Counted from the first letter of the stretch, positions 22,108 to 35,359 are shown. The stretch: DNA of 64,000 nucleotides from Paramyrothecium sp. XJ0827 (GCA_020881915.1 JAJFPB010000001.1:3224001-3288000); one strand, 5' to 3'. Notes: generated by a model not told the origin, from the letters alone. Numbers and translations are program-made.

Positions 22108-24240
22108 TCATGCTCGCCTCTGGAGTATCGGGTCCTTCACCTTCCGAAGGATGTCAGTGTCATATGTAGGTAGATGTGTATGCGAGAACACATGCCACAA
22201 GCCATGCACAGTGAACCTTGGTGGCTTGATACTCATCTGTCTGGCCACGTCTGCCATGATTATAGGATTATTTTTCCATTGGCGCCATGCAGTACTCAGC
22301 AAGCTACTGGCCCGTGTCAAGTCATTGCTTAGCCGCCAATTGATATGTCTCACAGGCACAATTGAGATGGGCTTGCTACAGTCTACCATTCAGGTCAGAT
22401 CTGCTTGGAGTGAGACAACATTCCTAAGCCAAGCGGCGCAGCCAGGTGTTATCTCATGGGATGCTGTCAGACTCTATCAGCCAACTCTGCTCGCCAGACC
22501 CTGTAAAGTTCGCATCACCGTTTGTTTCGATCGTGTTGTCGCCTTTCCCATGAAACGGGTCAAAGGCGTCAGTGCGAACAAAAGACCAGATTCTCCTCGC
22601 GTCAATTCCTTGCGAGGTCGTATGACCTCATCGTTAGACCCCCGGTGCCCTAGGTGACGTCTGTGAGCTACAGTGTTTTGGCAAGGACGATGATGGAGGC
22701 CTAACGAGGTTCGTCACTTACCTAAGTCTGAGGTTCTGAGGAGTGGGCATGGCAGTCTTGCGGTACTTGAGGAATCTGAGAGAGCTCCTGGGCCGGTTTC
22801 GAGGCATCAGAAGGCTCCGACGCAGGATTGTCGCCTCGGTGACGGAAACACTTCAGGCTGTTACTCCGAGCCTAGGCACGAACATGCCGGTTGATCCCTG
22901 TACAGGGCGTCATCTCGATATGTTCAACGGACGACTTGAACAGGGCTCGTCTTTCAATCAGCTGGGCTTTTGCTTCTCCTGGTGAAGTACCTGCAATACT
23001 GTAACTTTCCAGCACAAGTCGATCGGCGAGAGACAAAAGATCCTCCATGGAAATGGTAGATCCACCATTCAGTTACCGTCAGCGATCAAGAATATTGTCT
23101 CAACATCAATGTCCCTCGCGCATCCCCGCATTGCCCCGATGGCTCCTCACAATGTGGCAGACTCCAACGGGGTGGTGGTAATTGGGAGCGCATACATCCT
23201 CCACATGATGAACGTATGCTCCAATATGAAGTCGAGGTCAAGTATCCTATATGAATCACAGGATACGTCGTACTTGGTTCGTGGCAACCCTGCTATCTAA
23301 CTCGTGAAGAAGCAAGCTCCAAGCATCGAATGAGCGTGGAGCTTGGCGGTACCAGGCAGTCATCAGGGCGTTAGAGGAGATGGCCCCGGCCATCACAGCA
23401 AGCCCTACGAGACCTTGTAGGGGGAAAGACGGCATGGTGCTTTGGTGTTTGAACCCTACGAATTAGCTCCCAGTATTCCTGCCGTTAGTTGCAATCTTGC
23501 GTTGAGGGCGAAGGATAAGATACTCTCGAAATCATTGCCGTCACTAGACCAGTAGGGCAGTGATTAATCCGCATCGTTCTTCTAGATTAAAGGTATCACG
23601 CTCGTGATGTCACAGCAAGTGTTTCCGTCGAGTTTCCGATAGAAATGAATGATGAGCGGGCGTGTGCGTCATGTCGATCTCCTGTCAAAGACCGGTTGTG
23701 ATTCGCTATTACGAACCTGGGGAAGCCACGCCATCTGCATGTCCATCAAGTCTCGCAACTCTTCAGATACTGCAATCCCATAAATGCTCAATGATGTAAC
23801 CGGAAGCGGGTCGTCCGCAATATGTCACTCAAGAAACGCTGCGAGCCGATCCGCGGACGATCCTGCGGATCATTCCTCAACTTTCTCTACGGCCTTCATA
23901 TCCCTTCAGGCAAACGGTGGTTGCTTGTTCACGCCTCAAAGGCCGGCATGTTTGTGTTTGTCGAGCTGGTGGCATTCCGGAGCTACTACACCGTTGGCTT
24001 GGGGGGCTTGTGCCGAAGTACAATTAATAGGACACCAGGAACAAATTGTTTTGCTAGGCGACGTCCCGATATGCTCAAGCACGACTCTATTCACCAACAA
24101 ATTGTCATGTTGTCAAGCAAATGTGTCGCTCGAGGATTTCACCAGGCTCTTGCAAATATGTGCGCCTCCGTGGGCCTGTAAAAGAATCCTAAACCTTATC
24201 GTCGGCAACCGTACCTCATTCCTCCAATCGGAGATCCGCG
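22108..24240 (-). pseudogene. Possible decayed protein-coding gene, identity unknown
   Basis: Several minus-strand frames in this stretch read like protein rather than noise. At 23435 an ATG in perfect CACCATG context opens 59 codons starting MPSFPLQGLVGLAVMAGA, which look like a hydrophobic leader plus helices. From 23048 to 22722 one frame of 108 sense codons is broken by a single TAG (22872-22874). At about 22470-22620 a frame reads RRIWSFVRTDAFDPFHGKG and then stops at TGA. At 22389-22108 a 93-codon frame follows. Stops and frame changes between the pieces suggest decay, though unrecognised introns could explain some. The order of helices loosely recalls HeLo-type N-terminal domains of fungal incompatibility proteins, but this is a weak impression and not a claim. 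Confidence 0.3.
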
Positions 24241-26940
24241 GCGCACGTAGATTGTTGAGGCATCGCTTGTGACTGGATGCAAGGTTGCAGTGTGGACCTT
24301 GGCATTGGCCGTCTGCACGGGTTGGTTGTGTGCTATATAAAGTCACAGAGACTGAACGAGGGAATGCAGCACTTCACAAGAATCATCCGGGCCACTGACG
24401 CTTGCTGGACACCTCTCGGCTCAGTATAGGGATGATCCCGTCGAGTTAGCAGACTTGGGCAGATGGGGCCTTCTCGGGAGTGGGCATATGCATGCATGCC
24501 CTCGCTGCACGCCTCCATTTAGCCAGCCAAGCAGTGAGTACGACAGCAGCGGCCCCAACTATAGACGCAGAAGAACGCCGGGCAAGAATGCCGGCAATGC
24601 GCGAATGCTTCCCCGGACAAGCTTTCCCACGCTGGTCGCTTGACAGCATGCTTGCGGTGCATCCATGGCTGGGTTCCATCGCATTCGACAGCATCCTGAG
24701 TGTGCAAAAGCTCATATATGCGGAAGAGCATTGGCCGGAGGCGACGCCATATGCCACAGTTCTTAACACTACCCAGTCTCCTTTCCGGGAACCTGGTGAA
24801 AGCCCAGGGTGACGTAAGTAGGCTCGCGTCCAAGGCTTCTCGATCGAGCAACATTGAGTTGAGCCAGTCGTTTACGAAATCATTCGGGCTTCATAGGCCA
24901 GTTGACGCCGTCGCAACAGGAGTCGCGAGGGACACTCTGCACGTTGTTTCGATAACCACAAACGGAACAGCAGACCAGAGCACAGTTTCCCAATACATTT
25001 ATTAATTGGGTCAATCGCATAAAAAAAGGTGCTGACTGTGACCACCAGAATGGCCCATGTCGTTCTTTGGCCTGCTCTTGGCGGGTTGCATCGCTAAATC
25101 TCAAGCCGCATACCCGGAGGATGTACGGCCTGGAAAGAGGGTCTAGTATTGCTCAGAACAACAGGGATTTCCATGACCGTCTGGAGGGATGACCTTCCTT
25201 ATTCAAGGCTATGAATGCGGCATTGATTTTTGTTAGAGAGGACATGGGTAATATCTGAACCCAAGCTGGACAAGCGGGTGGTGAAAGGATTCAAATGCAA
25301 TCCATGAAAATATGTTGGACCTCATGTTACGGCCGCAACAACGGCGATTATGCTATCAGCAATTTCTTTGTGGTGGACTGCAGACGACAACAATGACAAC
25401 GCGAGTATAGGGCTTTCTCCCCAGGCTAAGCTGCACGTCGGCCCCCCTTCTGGTGTGAGTTGTAGATGCCAATGCGTGTGATGGATCAAGCATGCTCTGC
25501 AGAACTACCGCGAGGTGAACTGGCCTGCATGTGCATCGCAACCCAGTGTTCCACTTTAATGCTTTGCAGATGCGTCATCAGGGCCGAACCCTGGCTGGCG
25601 TCTGCAGCAAAGTTGCCGAGGAAACACTATGGAAAAGCAGACTTTTCATGTCCGTGAGAGGTGCGGATGCAGATAAGTCTTCCAGAGTTTGGCTGTGAAG
25701 TACGAACCGGTGGTATTTTTGGAGGCACCTACGTGAGGTCTCGCTCTGGATCGAGGCAGCTAACGTATGGTCGTCCTGTATCCTTTGCCAAAGAGCACCC
25801 CTGCCTGCTGGCGCCTCCGCTGCGACTGGCAGAAACAGACTCAAGGCGGTCCACCGGAAGCCTTCGACCCTATCACAGCTCGTGTTGTGCTAATTTGTGG
25901 TGTTACGGCTGCTCTGCAACGTTGATCTAGACATGGAAGCAATTACCGACAGAAACAAACAGCATCAGCACCCTGTACTGGTTACTGCACCTGATTTGGT
26001 TGGAAGTCGAGTCAACCGCACAGCAGGGGGGAGCAGATTACGTCGTCGCTGGGACGCTTGAGCTAATTGAAATGTACAAGTAGAGTGTATGTTTCAACAG
26101 GATTGTCTAGAGGGTCGAGTTCGTATATCGTTGAACACAAACCTTGACAGGCGTAGACCTGATGGAGAGTGGCGAGGCAAATAAATCCGAGAGGAGGCCT
26201 TGCCCAATAGTGGGAGGAGGCCCGAGGTTCTTTGAATAAGTTGATTGTACTCTGTACAGTACTGCAACTCACTTACTAGTGGGCTTATTGAATTGTTGTC
26301 GAAGAAAAGCTCCAAGGGTAGGAGAAAAATGCATCTCACTCCATCTAACCATGAGCATTGTGGAGCCTCGAGCTTCGCAGCCGCGCGTACCTACTATGTC
26401 CCTTTTCGAGTACACCCTCGGACATAAATTGCCTGAAGCACTTGCCAGGAACATAATAAACGTATGCCGGAGAGCGCAACCATAAGAGTCCTCCCACTGG
26501 GTTGTTAGGTGTTTTCAGGTTCACGACGGCCTTCCCAGGTCTTGCAAGGTGCCCTGCTGGAGACTTTTGTCCGAAATGAACATAACAATGCCATTGCATA
26601 AGTACTCGGAGAGTGCACCATGGGGCCCATGGCAGAGATGCGGCCGTCATAGGTCGACACCAGTACCGTCGTTCTACCAATCTTGACGCTCGCCGCAAGG
26701 CCCGATTCTCCAAAAGCAGTTGCCCGAATCGTCGAGATGCATTGGGACTGTCGCAAAGGGCAAATTTGAAAAGAAAATCGTTTCTTCATCAAACGTTGGA
26801 GTACCTTCCGGGGGCAACAACCGGTCGTGCAAACAGTGCGGTTCAGAGGACAGGACATCATGCGTGATGATTTGTCCTCATCTGGGGAGGCCGGCCATGC
26901 CTTCGGGGGGACTGTGTATGAAGGTGCCCGCGAATCGCTG

Positions 26941-26993
26941 CATAGCATGGCATGGCATGGCATGGCATAGCATAGCATAACATGGCATGACAT
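26941..26993. repeat. CATGG/CATAG pentanucleotide repeat
   Basis: About eleven units of 5 bp (CATGG, CATAG, CATAA variants) run without interruption. The open frames across it on both strands are low-complexity artefacts. Confidence 0.9.
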
Positions 26994-27714
26994 ATTCTAC
27001 AACGGTTCAGCACGACACAATGGACGGGAAAGGGTGGAGGACCTTGGGCCATGAGCGGCCGACCGGGTTCGTGAAATGGCCCCAGATTTTAAGCGAACCG
27101 CTTCGGCCCTAGGCGGAGGCTTTATTAGCGACGAACCAAGTTCCGAAATGGAGCCACTCCAGAGACGGGTGTTGATGAGACATTTTCCTCTACGTCTTTT
27201 GGCCGAACGATTGTTGGTTGGTCGCTCTGCTTCCCTAAGGACGGTAGTTGTCTGCCATTGAGGTAACGTAGACAAGGTACGCACCCTGGGGCATCCGTGG
27301 ACCGTTCTGGGTACTCGAACGACGCCAACCACATTTGTGGAGGTGTTGGTTGCAATTGGCAAACCCCGGCCTAGCAGCTAGTCCCACCCCAAGCTAATGT
27401 AGCTCGATATTGTTGTTTGGACAGCCATTGCGCCTGTAACATGCGAACAACACGCAAGCCCTGCTTCCCCGGCCAAGGATCGGGCAAAGTGGAATGATGG
27501 ACGACACAACGTTGGGTCAAACCGGAGGTGAGGGAGGGGGATGATGTAAGGTAATTGGAGAGCGAACCGTGAACGCCCGCGTGCCTGGCCCGCGATTCCT
27601 TACGAGGCCCGCACGGCAAGTGGCTGGGTGGCGGTGGTTGGAGTTGCACTCGGCTTTGCAGTTGGGCGAAATTCCATGTTGAAGGACGAAATGACGAGAT
27701 TCATTACATATCTA

Positions 27715-28170
27715 CCTCACCTACCGTAACCTCACCTGAACCCAGAGCAAGGTACCTCTCTCGCCTGGGGTACCCTCTCTGGTTGTCATTACCTTGAGGT
27801 AAGTGCCGATCTAGACAAGATACCTATTTTGGCTCCACCTACAGCCAGGGCGCAAAGGTACCTGGCTTACCTGAGGTACTTCTCTGAGGTACCTGACCTT
27901 ACCTTAGGTACTGCCCACTGTAGTTTCCAAAATTGAATGGAGAATCAAATTGAGGCAGGGGGCCCTTCACACAAACTCGCGGCACCTTAAGTACCGAGCA
28001 GCAACGTCCGCCGACGGATTAACGCCATGCCCTACCTTTCCTTGCCTTGCCTCTCTTTGCCTGGCTCCATCCCCAGCCAGTCCTGCCTCGTATCTCTGCC
28101 TACCTACAATACATGGTAGGTAGGATCTAAGCCCAACCATTCCACATCCCTTATCTCTGCGGCTGTACCT
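27715..28170. repeat. Cluster of GGTACCT/TACCTTA motifs
   Basis: Dense repeats of AGGTACCT, TTACCT, CTTACCTGAGGTAC and CCTTACCTTAGGTAC lie at 27715-27920, followed by CCTTGCC/CTACC-type derivatives up to 28170. Many are palindromic around the KpnI core GGTACC. They are not arranged in exact register. Confidence 0.75.
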
Positions 28171-29804
28171 TGCATCCGCCGCCAAATCAAAATTGAAGAA
28201 CCTACCGAGATATGTCCTATGCTACCTTACCATACCTCAAATGCCCCCCTCCATATGAGCACGAATCCGGAGAGTAAGGCAGCATGTGCAGCAAAAATGT
28301 CTTCGAGGTCGCCATCCGGACAATGCTTTGTGCAGCTAGAGCAGCACATCACGCAAACCTACCTTAAACGGGCTCAACTTTCCCGCTTTCTAGCATTCCG
28401 CCTACGAAACGGGATGCCACTGGCTGGCTGGAGTCAACAGAGCCAGGTGGTACCTTACGCACGTGGACATCGGATGAGGCAAGAGGACAAATCGTGACAA
28501 CGGCGCCGCGATGCCGTTCCCCTCGGCGTTCCATCCAGGCTTGCGTGCCGAAACATCGTTACGCAGATGCCACGCAAATCAATGCCCTCATGAAGAGAAT
28601 TTCAGATGGAAGTAACCGAAGCTCCGCACGAGGGAACCCTGGAAACATTTGGGGAAGTCGAGCAGTGATACCTCCGTGTTCCCCTCACGCGGTTTTGAGC
28701 GGAACCAGTGAGAACGCTTCGCGGCATCCCTGTAGCTCCTCTTCTCGGAGCCATGTCAGCTTTAAGGGTGGGCTAACTTGCAATCACACAACCTCTAACA
28801 AGCCTGTCGAGAAGCGTGTAGGCCATTACACACACTATCTGTCCTTTCGTCCACTGCACCACAACAAGATCCCCCCCCCGGCGGCACCGCAGACGTAATC
28901 AACGTCGCCTCGCAACTCCTCTTGCTTTCCTTTGCACATGCTGAGATCCCCACAGAAAATTTGGGTCCCCCCTCCGACGAGCATGGCGTGGGCCAACAAG
29001 AACCTCACCCGGCCTGAGGATCTGCGATTTGCCCCGACTCTACCAGGGGTATCTGCGCCTCCAGCGATCCGAGCAATCCTGGCCAAACCGGCCGAACGTA
29101 GACCGGGGGCCGCGCTCGCAAAAACGGCAGGTCCGTCCTCACCATGGTAGACCATGCGACCGACGATGGACTGAACGTTGAGCGGCATAATCCCCATATC
29201 AGGTGGAGGGACCGGATGCGTACGCCTTCTGAGTACCTGCATGCCGTGCTTGTATCCACCGTCCGCTTCAGTCGTCTGTTTCGCTCCATTTCGCAAGGTA
29301 AGGATATGCAGGCTTGCGGTTGGACAGACGGTGCCGTCTCGTCTCTTTTCTCCTTCGCCGACACGTCAATCAGATCCTCAGAATGCTCCCAGGCTGCTGT
29401 ACTCCGTATCCATACATGCAGTCCTTGCACGCATCTTGTTCTCGTCATTGCCCGTCCTTGCTTTCTATTCAGTCTCTTTCCCCACGCGTAACCTTGCTTT
29501 CTCACGCTTTTGTCTCCTCGCGAGACTTTGCTTTTCCCCGCTTCCGATGCTTGTGGTTTTCTGCACGGCACTTCGGGGACAGAGTCCGCGAAATCTGTGT
29601 CCTACCCGCAGGCCATTTGCCCGTTCAACGTTTTGGTCAATCTCCCGTGGTCCAGGTCCCCGTCAAAACTTGGATCGACCTGTCTTGGCACCAGGCCTTA
29701 CGACCAGCTAACTTGGCCGGGAGACCACCCATGATCTTCTTACACATGCAGGCGTAGATTAGCTACAATACCCTTATTGCTTGAGAAAGTGGAGGAGCTT
29801 GCAA

Positions 29805-29865
29805 CTATACCTTACCTCACCTCACCTTACCTTGCCTTAGACTTACCTTGCACTGCCCATACCTT
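29805..29865. repeat. Cluster of TACCT/CACCT motifs
   Basis: A short run of CCTTACCTCACCTCACCTTA-like units. It is a plus-strand-biased version of the motif family seen elsewhere in the window. Confidence 0.7.
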
Positions 29866-31141
29866 GTCCGGGGCAGTTTGTCAACGACCAATAGAAGTCG
29901 CGTGGCTAACTTGCCGTCGCTCTTCTTGGACCTTTTTGCCATCCTCCTCCACCCCATGCTCTTCCCATCAAATCAAAGACGTGTGCCATGCTCTCATCGC
30001 ACGCTTAGCATCTATTTCTCAATCAGGTACGGGGACTCATTCAGTCACATGCCCTGGTCGTCACCCGTATCTACAATGGTTGAGCATCTGAGTCGCTGTT
30101 ACTACCGCCAGGCCTAGGCCTCACAGGCAAAGCGCGTGGAGCTGGCCAGTCACGGGCAAGAGACCATGACTACAGGGGACACGCCCGAAATCCGAAATAG
30201 AAGGCCGGTCGCGGGATCGTACCAGGCAATCAGCACCAGGACCAGTAGCGGCGATGTACCGCCGTTGTACTCGGCAGACCCTGGAAAGGTAGTGCGCTCT
30301 GGAGACAGGGAGGGGGGATCAGTGCTGTAGTGTCTGCATCTGCATCTGCATTTGGCCCATGGACCCTAGCTCGACGCCCCTCCCACGAGCTTTCCACCCC
30401 TAGCTCCACTCACACAGGGCTCTCCACCGCGCCAAGGCGAGACTGTCACCTCACTACGTCCGCACACTCACCTTAGCTGCTCGCTACCCACATACTACCC
30501 TTTTCCCTGCACCCTTGAAAGCTCCTCCAGATCAATCTGGACCTATATGTTGCTCCGGCGAATTCCTCACATACGTACTGTACTGGTTGTTTGCCGTTTG
30601 TGTGAGAGAGGGACCCTCTCTTTCTCCATGTTCATGCATGGCATGACCCGTCTTGCCGCACACTCGACTGATGAGTCTAGCCTGGACCTGCTCTTAGGTT
30701 GACTTGACATGCAGTATATATCTTGACCACCCATCCCCAGGTCAATTCGTAAATTCAAGCTCAGCGCACCTCTCATCTTGATCCTCCTCCGCAAGAATCC
30801 TTTCCCCCACTTCCTTTCTTCTCAAAAGTCTTTTGTATAGCAATGGCGTCGCTGCTCCTCTAAGCTTGCCCTTTGCTTCGTGTCGACTTGAAGACTCTTC
30901 ACCCTCAGGTTACCTCGAGTGCCTCCATCATTGCGACTTCTCAGATCCCTGTCGTTTTGAGGAGATCTGTGCTCCAGAACACGACCACCTCGGCGAAGAT
31001 TACCAACCGTGAAAAATATAAGCGGGCTGGCAGGGCTGCCTCTTTCAGAGCGAAGTGAGACTGCGCAACGCCGCTGAGCTTTGGTCACGCGTCCAACTAG
31101 CCTCTTGATATCCGGTATAGGAGAGATCTCTTGATCGCGCT

Positions 31142-31200
31142 AAACTTCCATTCCGTTGACGGAAGTTTGGCTGGTCCATAGATTCAAAGATTGAATCTAT
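31142..31200. promoter_or_regulatory. Two hairpins in the GT2 leader
   Basis: AAACTTCC (31142-31149) pairs with GGAAGTTT (31161-31168). ATAGATTCAA (31178-31187) pairs perfectly with TTGAATCTAT (31191-31200) across a 3-nt loop. Both lie 50-110 bp above the GT2 start codon, so they could fold in the mRNA leader or mark binding sites. Confidence 0.7.
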
Positions 31201-31252
31201 TTCGGTTTTCTCCATCTACCTTCAACCCTCTGGTTTCTAGCATACATCCATC

Positions 31253-33044
31253 ATGGATGCCATGCTAGTTAAAATCGCTGCGCTCCTGGATGGGAAAGCC
31301 CTATCTATGGACTTTTGGTACTCAACCACCTTCTGGGCTTATGTGTTCTGGGTTCTCTGGTATGTCAATGAACGATATCTGACACAATTGTTGACCCCGT
31401 TCAACCCTTGCTGACTTGGAGTGCACAGGATTCATCGCTACCTTCGTCTGCTTGTTCACTGTGTGAGCCATTGGACATACAAGTCGAAGCCTATTCCAAG
31501 CAAACCAACTTTCACCAACAAGGATGTTACTGTCGTGATTCCTACCATTCATAATGCGTTTGAGGAGCTGCGGCCATCCCTCCAGAGCATCTTGGCATGT
31601 GAGCCTGCCGAGCTGATTCTCGTCACAACACACGATAAGCGGAAAAACCTTGAGCGGCTCGCGGAGTCCTTGAGTTTCCCCAGAATTCGCGTCATGGACA
31701 CACCAATTGCAAACAAGCGACTACAAGTTTGTGAGGCCCTGCCCAAGGTTCAAACGGCAATTACCATCATGGCGGATGACGACGTTACATGGCCCTCTAC
31801 CCTGATGCCATGGATCCTTGCTCCTTTTGAAGATCCCAAGATTGGGGGCGTCGGAACCTGCCAGAGGGTAAAGCGCGAATGGGATGGGTCGTTGGCTGTA
31901 CGAGCCTGGAACTGGCTGGGGGCTGCTTACATTGAGCGCCGCAACTTCGAGATTTCGGCCACGCACAACATTGACGGCGGCACTTCTTGCATGTCTGGCC
32001 GAACCGGCGCGTACCGTTCTGAGATTCTCTCGAGCCACGACTTCTTGCAAGGATTCAAGAACGAGAAGTGGAGGAAATGGATTCTGAATGCCGACGACGA
32101 CAATTTTGTCACGCGTTGGCTAGTCTCTCACCAGTGGAAGACATGGATACAGTATGAACGGGAATGTGAAATTGAAACAACGCTGGAAAACGGGCCCAAG
32201 TTTCTATACCAGTGCTCGCGCTGGGCACGAAGCAACTGGAGGAGCAACTGGACTAGCATGATGATTGAGAGATATGTCTGGAAGTAAGTATCGCCCTTCC
32301 TTTTCTTGCGTCGCGTCACGGATAGCATTACTCTAAGAGCTTCTGGCTGACCCGTTCCTTCTTCCAGGCAACAATTGTGGTGCACATATGCCCTTCATTT
32401 TGCGACATTCACTTCTCTTGCATTTGTGGTCGACCCCCTGCTCGTGATGTGCTGCTGGTGGGCGACAGCGGACTGGGAGACTCCGAGCAGGCATCAGGCC
32501 GTTTGGTCTCAGCTTATCTTCATGTTTGCCTTCACGAAAGTGGTCAAACTGATGGGGCTGTTCAGGAAGAATCCCAGCGACGTGATGTTCCTCCCCGTGT
32601 CGATCCTGTTCGGGTATTTTCATGGTCTCATCAAGCTCTACGCTTTGGCCACTTTGAACATGGTAAGCCGCCCCCACAACCCCGCCGCCCTAAACAAGAC
32701 CATTGCCTAACGATGAACAACCTAAGACATCTTGGGGAAGTCGAGCAGACGGAGACACCAATGACGAACAACGTCTAGCGCCAGCTCCTCAGCCCTCAGT
32801 CGTGCTGAAAACCCCGCCGGGCAACGGCTCGCTCATTCGCTACAACGTCCGCCAGAAGGGACGACAAGCACAATCGCGAAATGCGCGATATGGGGCTTGG
32901 GAGAAACAAGGATATGCCGCCTACGATTCGAGCACATCGTACGTGCCAATCCGCGTGCCCGTTCCATTGCTTTCGGAGATGCATGAAGACGCGTCATTAC
33001 GTTCCGACATTGCTCCCGTCCATTCTGCGTCCCGCTTCATCTGA
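31253..33044 (+). CDS. Membrane GT2 glycosyltransferase (Cps1/ZtGT2-like polysaccharide synthase)
   Basis: Four exons fit in phase: 31253-31359, 31429-32283, 32368-32662 and 32727-33044, giving 524 residues. An N-terminal membrane helix (FWAYVFWVLWIHRYL) precedes the GT-A catalytic domain. This domain has VTVVIPTI, the metal-binding MADDDVTWP near residue 150, a second acidic site (NADDDN) and the processive-synthase motif QCSRW (Q-x2-RW) near residue 297. Several C-terminal membrane segments follow (about 322-415), then a polar tail. Homologues are Cryptococcus Cps1, Neurospora CPS-1 and the GT2 of Zymoseptoria and Fusarium, needed for hyphal growth on solid surfaces and virulence. The product is thought to be a cell-surface polysaccharide, not chitin. 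Two hairpins lie in its leader. Exon 4 is the least certain, because the tail is poorly conserved. Confidence 0.92.
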
Positions 33045-34486
33045 AGCGATGCTGGCTAGAAACAAAAAGCTACTGGCTATGATGACTTTACGACTTACGT
33101 TTTCATTTCTGCACAAAACGGATTTTTGCATTTAGGAGGACTCTCCTACGGAAGTTACCAAAAAATTGGGCATTTGTGTTTTGCCTCACCTGAGCTCATT
33201 CCCACCCTTGGCTCTCATTTCGATACGGGAGCGGGCTTGTTCGCATTACATCGGAATCTCGGATTGCTACGGGTTAGAGAAATTGGAAAAGTCTCTTTAC
33301 ACTTGGCTTTTAAAAGCTGGGGCTGCAAAATGGCAGTAAACCACAGCGGGAGAGCGCTTGTGGAGGAATGCGGTAATGTAAGGACTATATAGGTAGGCTT
33401 GCGCTGAATCGCGGGATATTGCGCGTATGGCCAGGATGTACATCATGGAATGATGTTTCGCTCAACGAGAATTCGGGTGGTCCAGAATACTTATTAGGAG
33501 AGGGGGTCATAGCCCGTGTGGCTCTTTTCGATCTATGAAGGTTAATTGGTGGACTATGGCTTATCAGCGGCGGAAATCCACCCGATGAAGTTATTGTTTC
33601 TTAGGTTTGTGTATATGTTGCATATTATTTAGAGAGGTCAATGACACCCAACGCCCGAACAAGCAAGTGCCGTCATCTCGCACTGATCTTCCCTGTTTGT
33701 GGAGCCAACAACTAAGAATTAGATGTTGGTGTCTTCGTCTCCGGGTGTACACGAAACCATGGCGTTGTGACCGTTACACGGCAGTTGGAGACACCCTGGC
33801 CTGCCACGCCTCTGCCCAATTCCCGGCACCCCAGCTTGCAGCGGGCCATTGGGGAAAGAAGCCAAAACATGTGAAAATGAACGGATTAGTTGGTGTGCAT
33901 GAGCGCACCGGGAGACCGAACGTGCATGAAGTTGCCGCCCCTCAGAATCATGATCGGGACACGTAAAAAATAGAGCGACTGAGCGAGGCATGTCGGGCGG
34001 AAAGTCTGTGGTAGAAATTGGCCAACCATTGAAAACCACAAAGCAGAATTTGGTCAACAGCCATTCCTGGCCAGGCCCTCATCTTATCTAGGAGAAAGCA
34101 ACGTTGAGGTTTGAAGCTAGAGCTGTACCACGCGGGATAGGATACTAGCGAGGAGCGGGATGCCAGGTGCCAACGAAAGACGATTAGTGACATTCGATTG
34201 CGACCCTGCCCACGCCCGAACCAAAGCATATGCTAAAGGGAAAACTCGGATGCAAGAGCCCCCGGTTCTTTGGAATTGCTTCCTCGCAGGCTGGAGATGG
34301 ATGGCTGGGTGTGTCACTCGTCGCCTCTGCTCCGCGACCCTAGAACAGCCGACTTACATGCGCATCGCATATACCTAAGCGGCTGCAGTCGACGAGTTCC
34401 CCACGTCGCATCTTGACACCAACCGGAGGGCTGGCGATACGACCATTCACGGGTTTCTAGATTTCTGGGTTGCCGATTCGAGCCGT

Positions 34487-34515
34487 GCATTGCGTTGCGT
34501 TGCGTTGCATTGCGC
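34487..34515. repeat. GCGTT/GCATT pentanucleotide repeat
   Basis: About six 5-bp units, with GCGTT as the main form and GCATT at the edges. Confidence 0.85.
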
Positions 34516-35359
34516 GGCGTATGGGTGTCTTGATGGCAAAGTTCGCGATGCAGAAGTGCCATGTCTCAAAAGTGTGGGTGAGCACGTCGGTTTCATTTCG
34601 CTTTGATGAAGTCCATGGCACGGCAGCTATACAGGGTGATGCGGCCCAATATCGGCACTTCAGATGCAAGTCCGAGTAGGAAATTGATGTCCGGGGATCG
34701 TATAGGCCAATACCACGGGATAAATGGCTAGCAACCTCGGCTGGGATGCGATGGCACAATGAGCAAAACCTGCTCAACTCACTGATCGAGATTGTCCCGC
34801 CAGGCTGTGACCCAAGACGGAGAGCAAGGCAGATAGGGACTCGTGCCAGGGTTACTAGGAATGCGGACAGACGACGAGGACTGCAGGGCGGGCATTTCGT
34901 GTCTTGCAGAAACAAGAACATCAAGAGAAGGGCTCATCACGGCTTTCTCAGGACAATTCCTATCAAGGCCAGACCCGCAACGATGGAAGCAGTCTAATCA
35001 GGCGCAACTGTTTTACGAAGCTTGCCTTGCCCATTCCCACTTCATGTCTCGTCTCGCAGCGTGGCATTTGAACCTCGGGTTGGTAGGTCGAGAGCCCACG
35101 AAGTCCAGCATGTCTTGATGGACTCCGAGTCCATGCAGCCGACGGCCATGTTGCTGCATCTGGCGTTGGCTCCAAGCACCCCCTCAATGAGACATGAACT
35201 TTCTTAAACGACGCATGAACATGCGGCGATTGCCCTAGCGCGCGCACGTTTAGGTCCAGCACCTTGGAGGTGCAGAGAGTATGATACACAAGGCACCTGA
35301 GTGTGGAGTGTTCTGTTGCCTGGCTGCTAGGACCTCTTGACCATGGTGTAGTTGACTAC

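Larger units (their letters stand above)
19309..31252. other. Gene-poor region, about 12 kb
   Basis: No intact gene could be supported between the gene at 17920-19308 and the GT2 gene. The first 1 kb is the long purine- and pyrimidine-skewed leader or promoter of the preceding gene. Other contents are the AGG microsatellite (19881-19908), a probable decayed gene (22.1-24.2 kb), a CATGG-type repeat (26941-26993), GGTACCT/TACCTTA motif clusters (27.7-28.2 and 29.8 kb), and two hairpins just before GT2. Many short open frames exist but show no coherent family signal. Confidence 0.6.

Noticed and set aside
24446..24812. Overlapping frames of about 110 codons on both strands
   Set aside because: Both strands look equally open and neither shows a domain; no convincing exon neighbours.
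26505..26993. 162-codon minus-strand frame beginning in CATGG repeats
   Set aside because: The start is a translated microsatellite and the rest has no recognisable features.
26941..26993. Possible CRISPR-like or telomeric array
   Set aside because: Units are 5 bp without spacers; it is a simple microsatellite.
29005..29711. Frames of 188 (minus) and 177 (plus) codons
   Set aside because: They overlap on opposite strands, contain low-complexity composition and lack introns or motifs.
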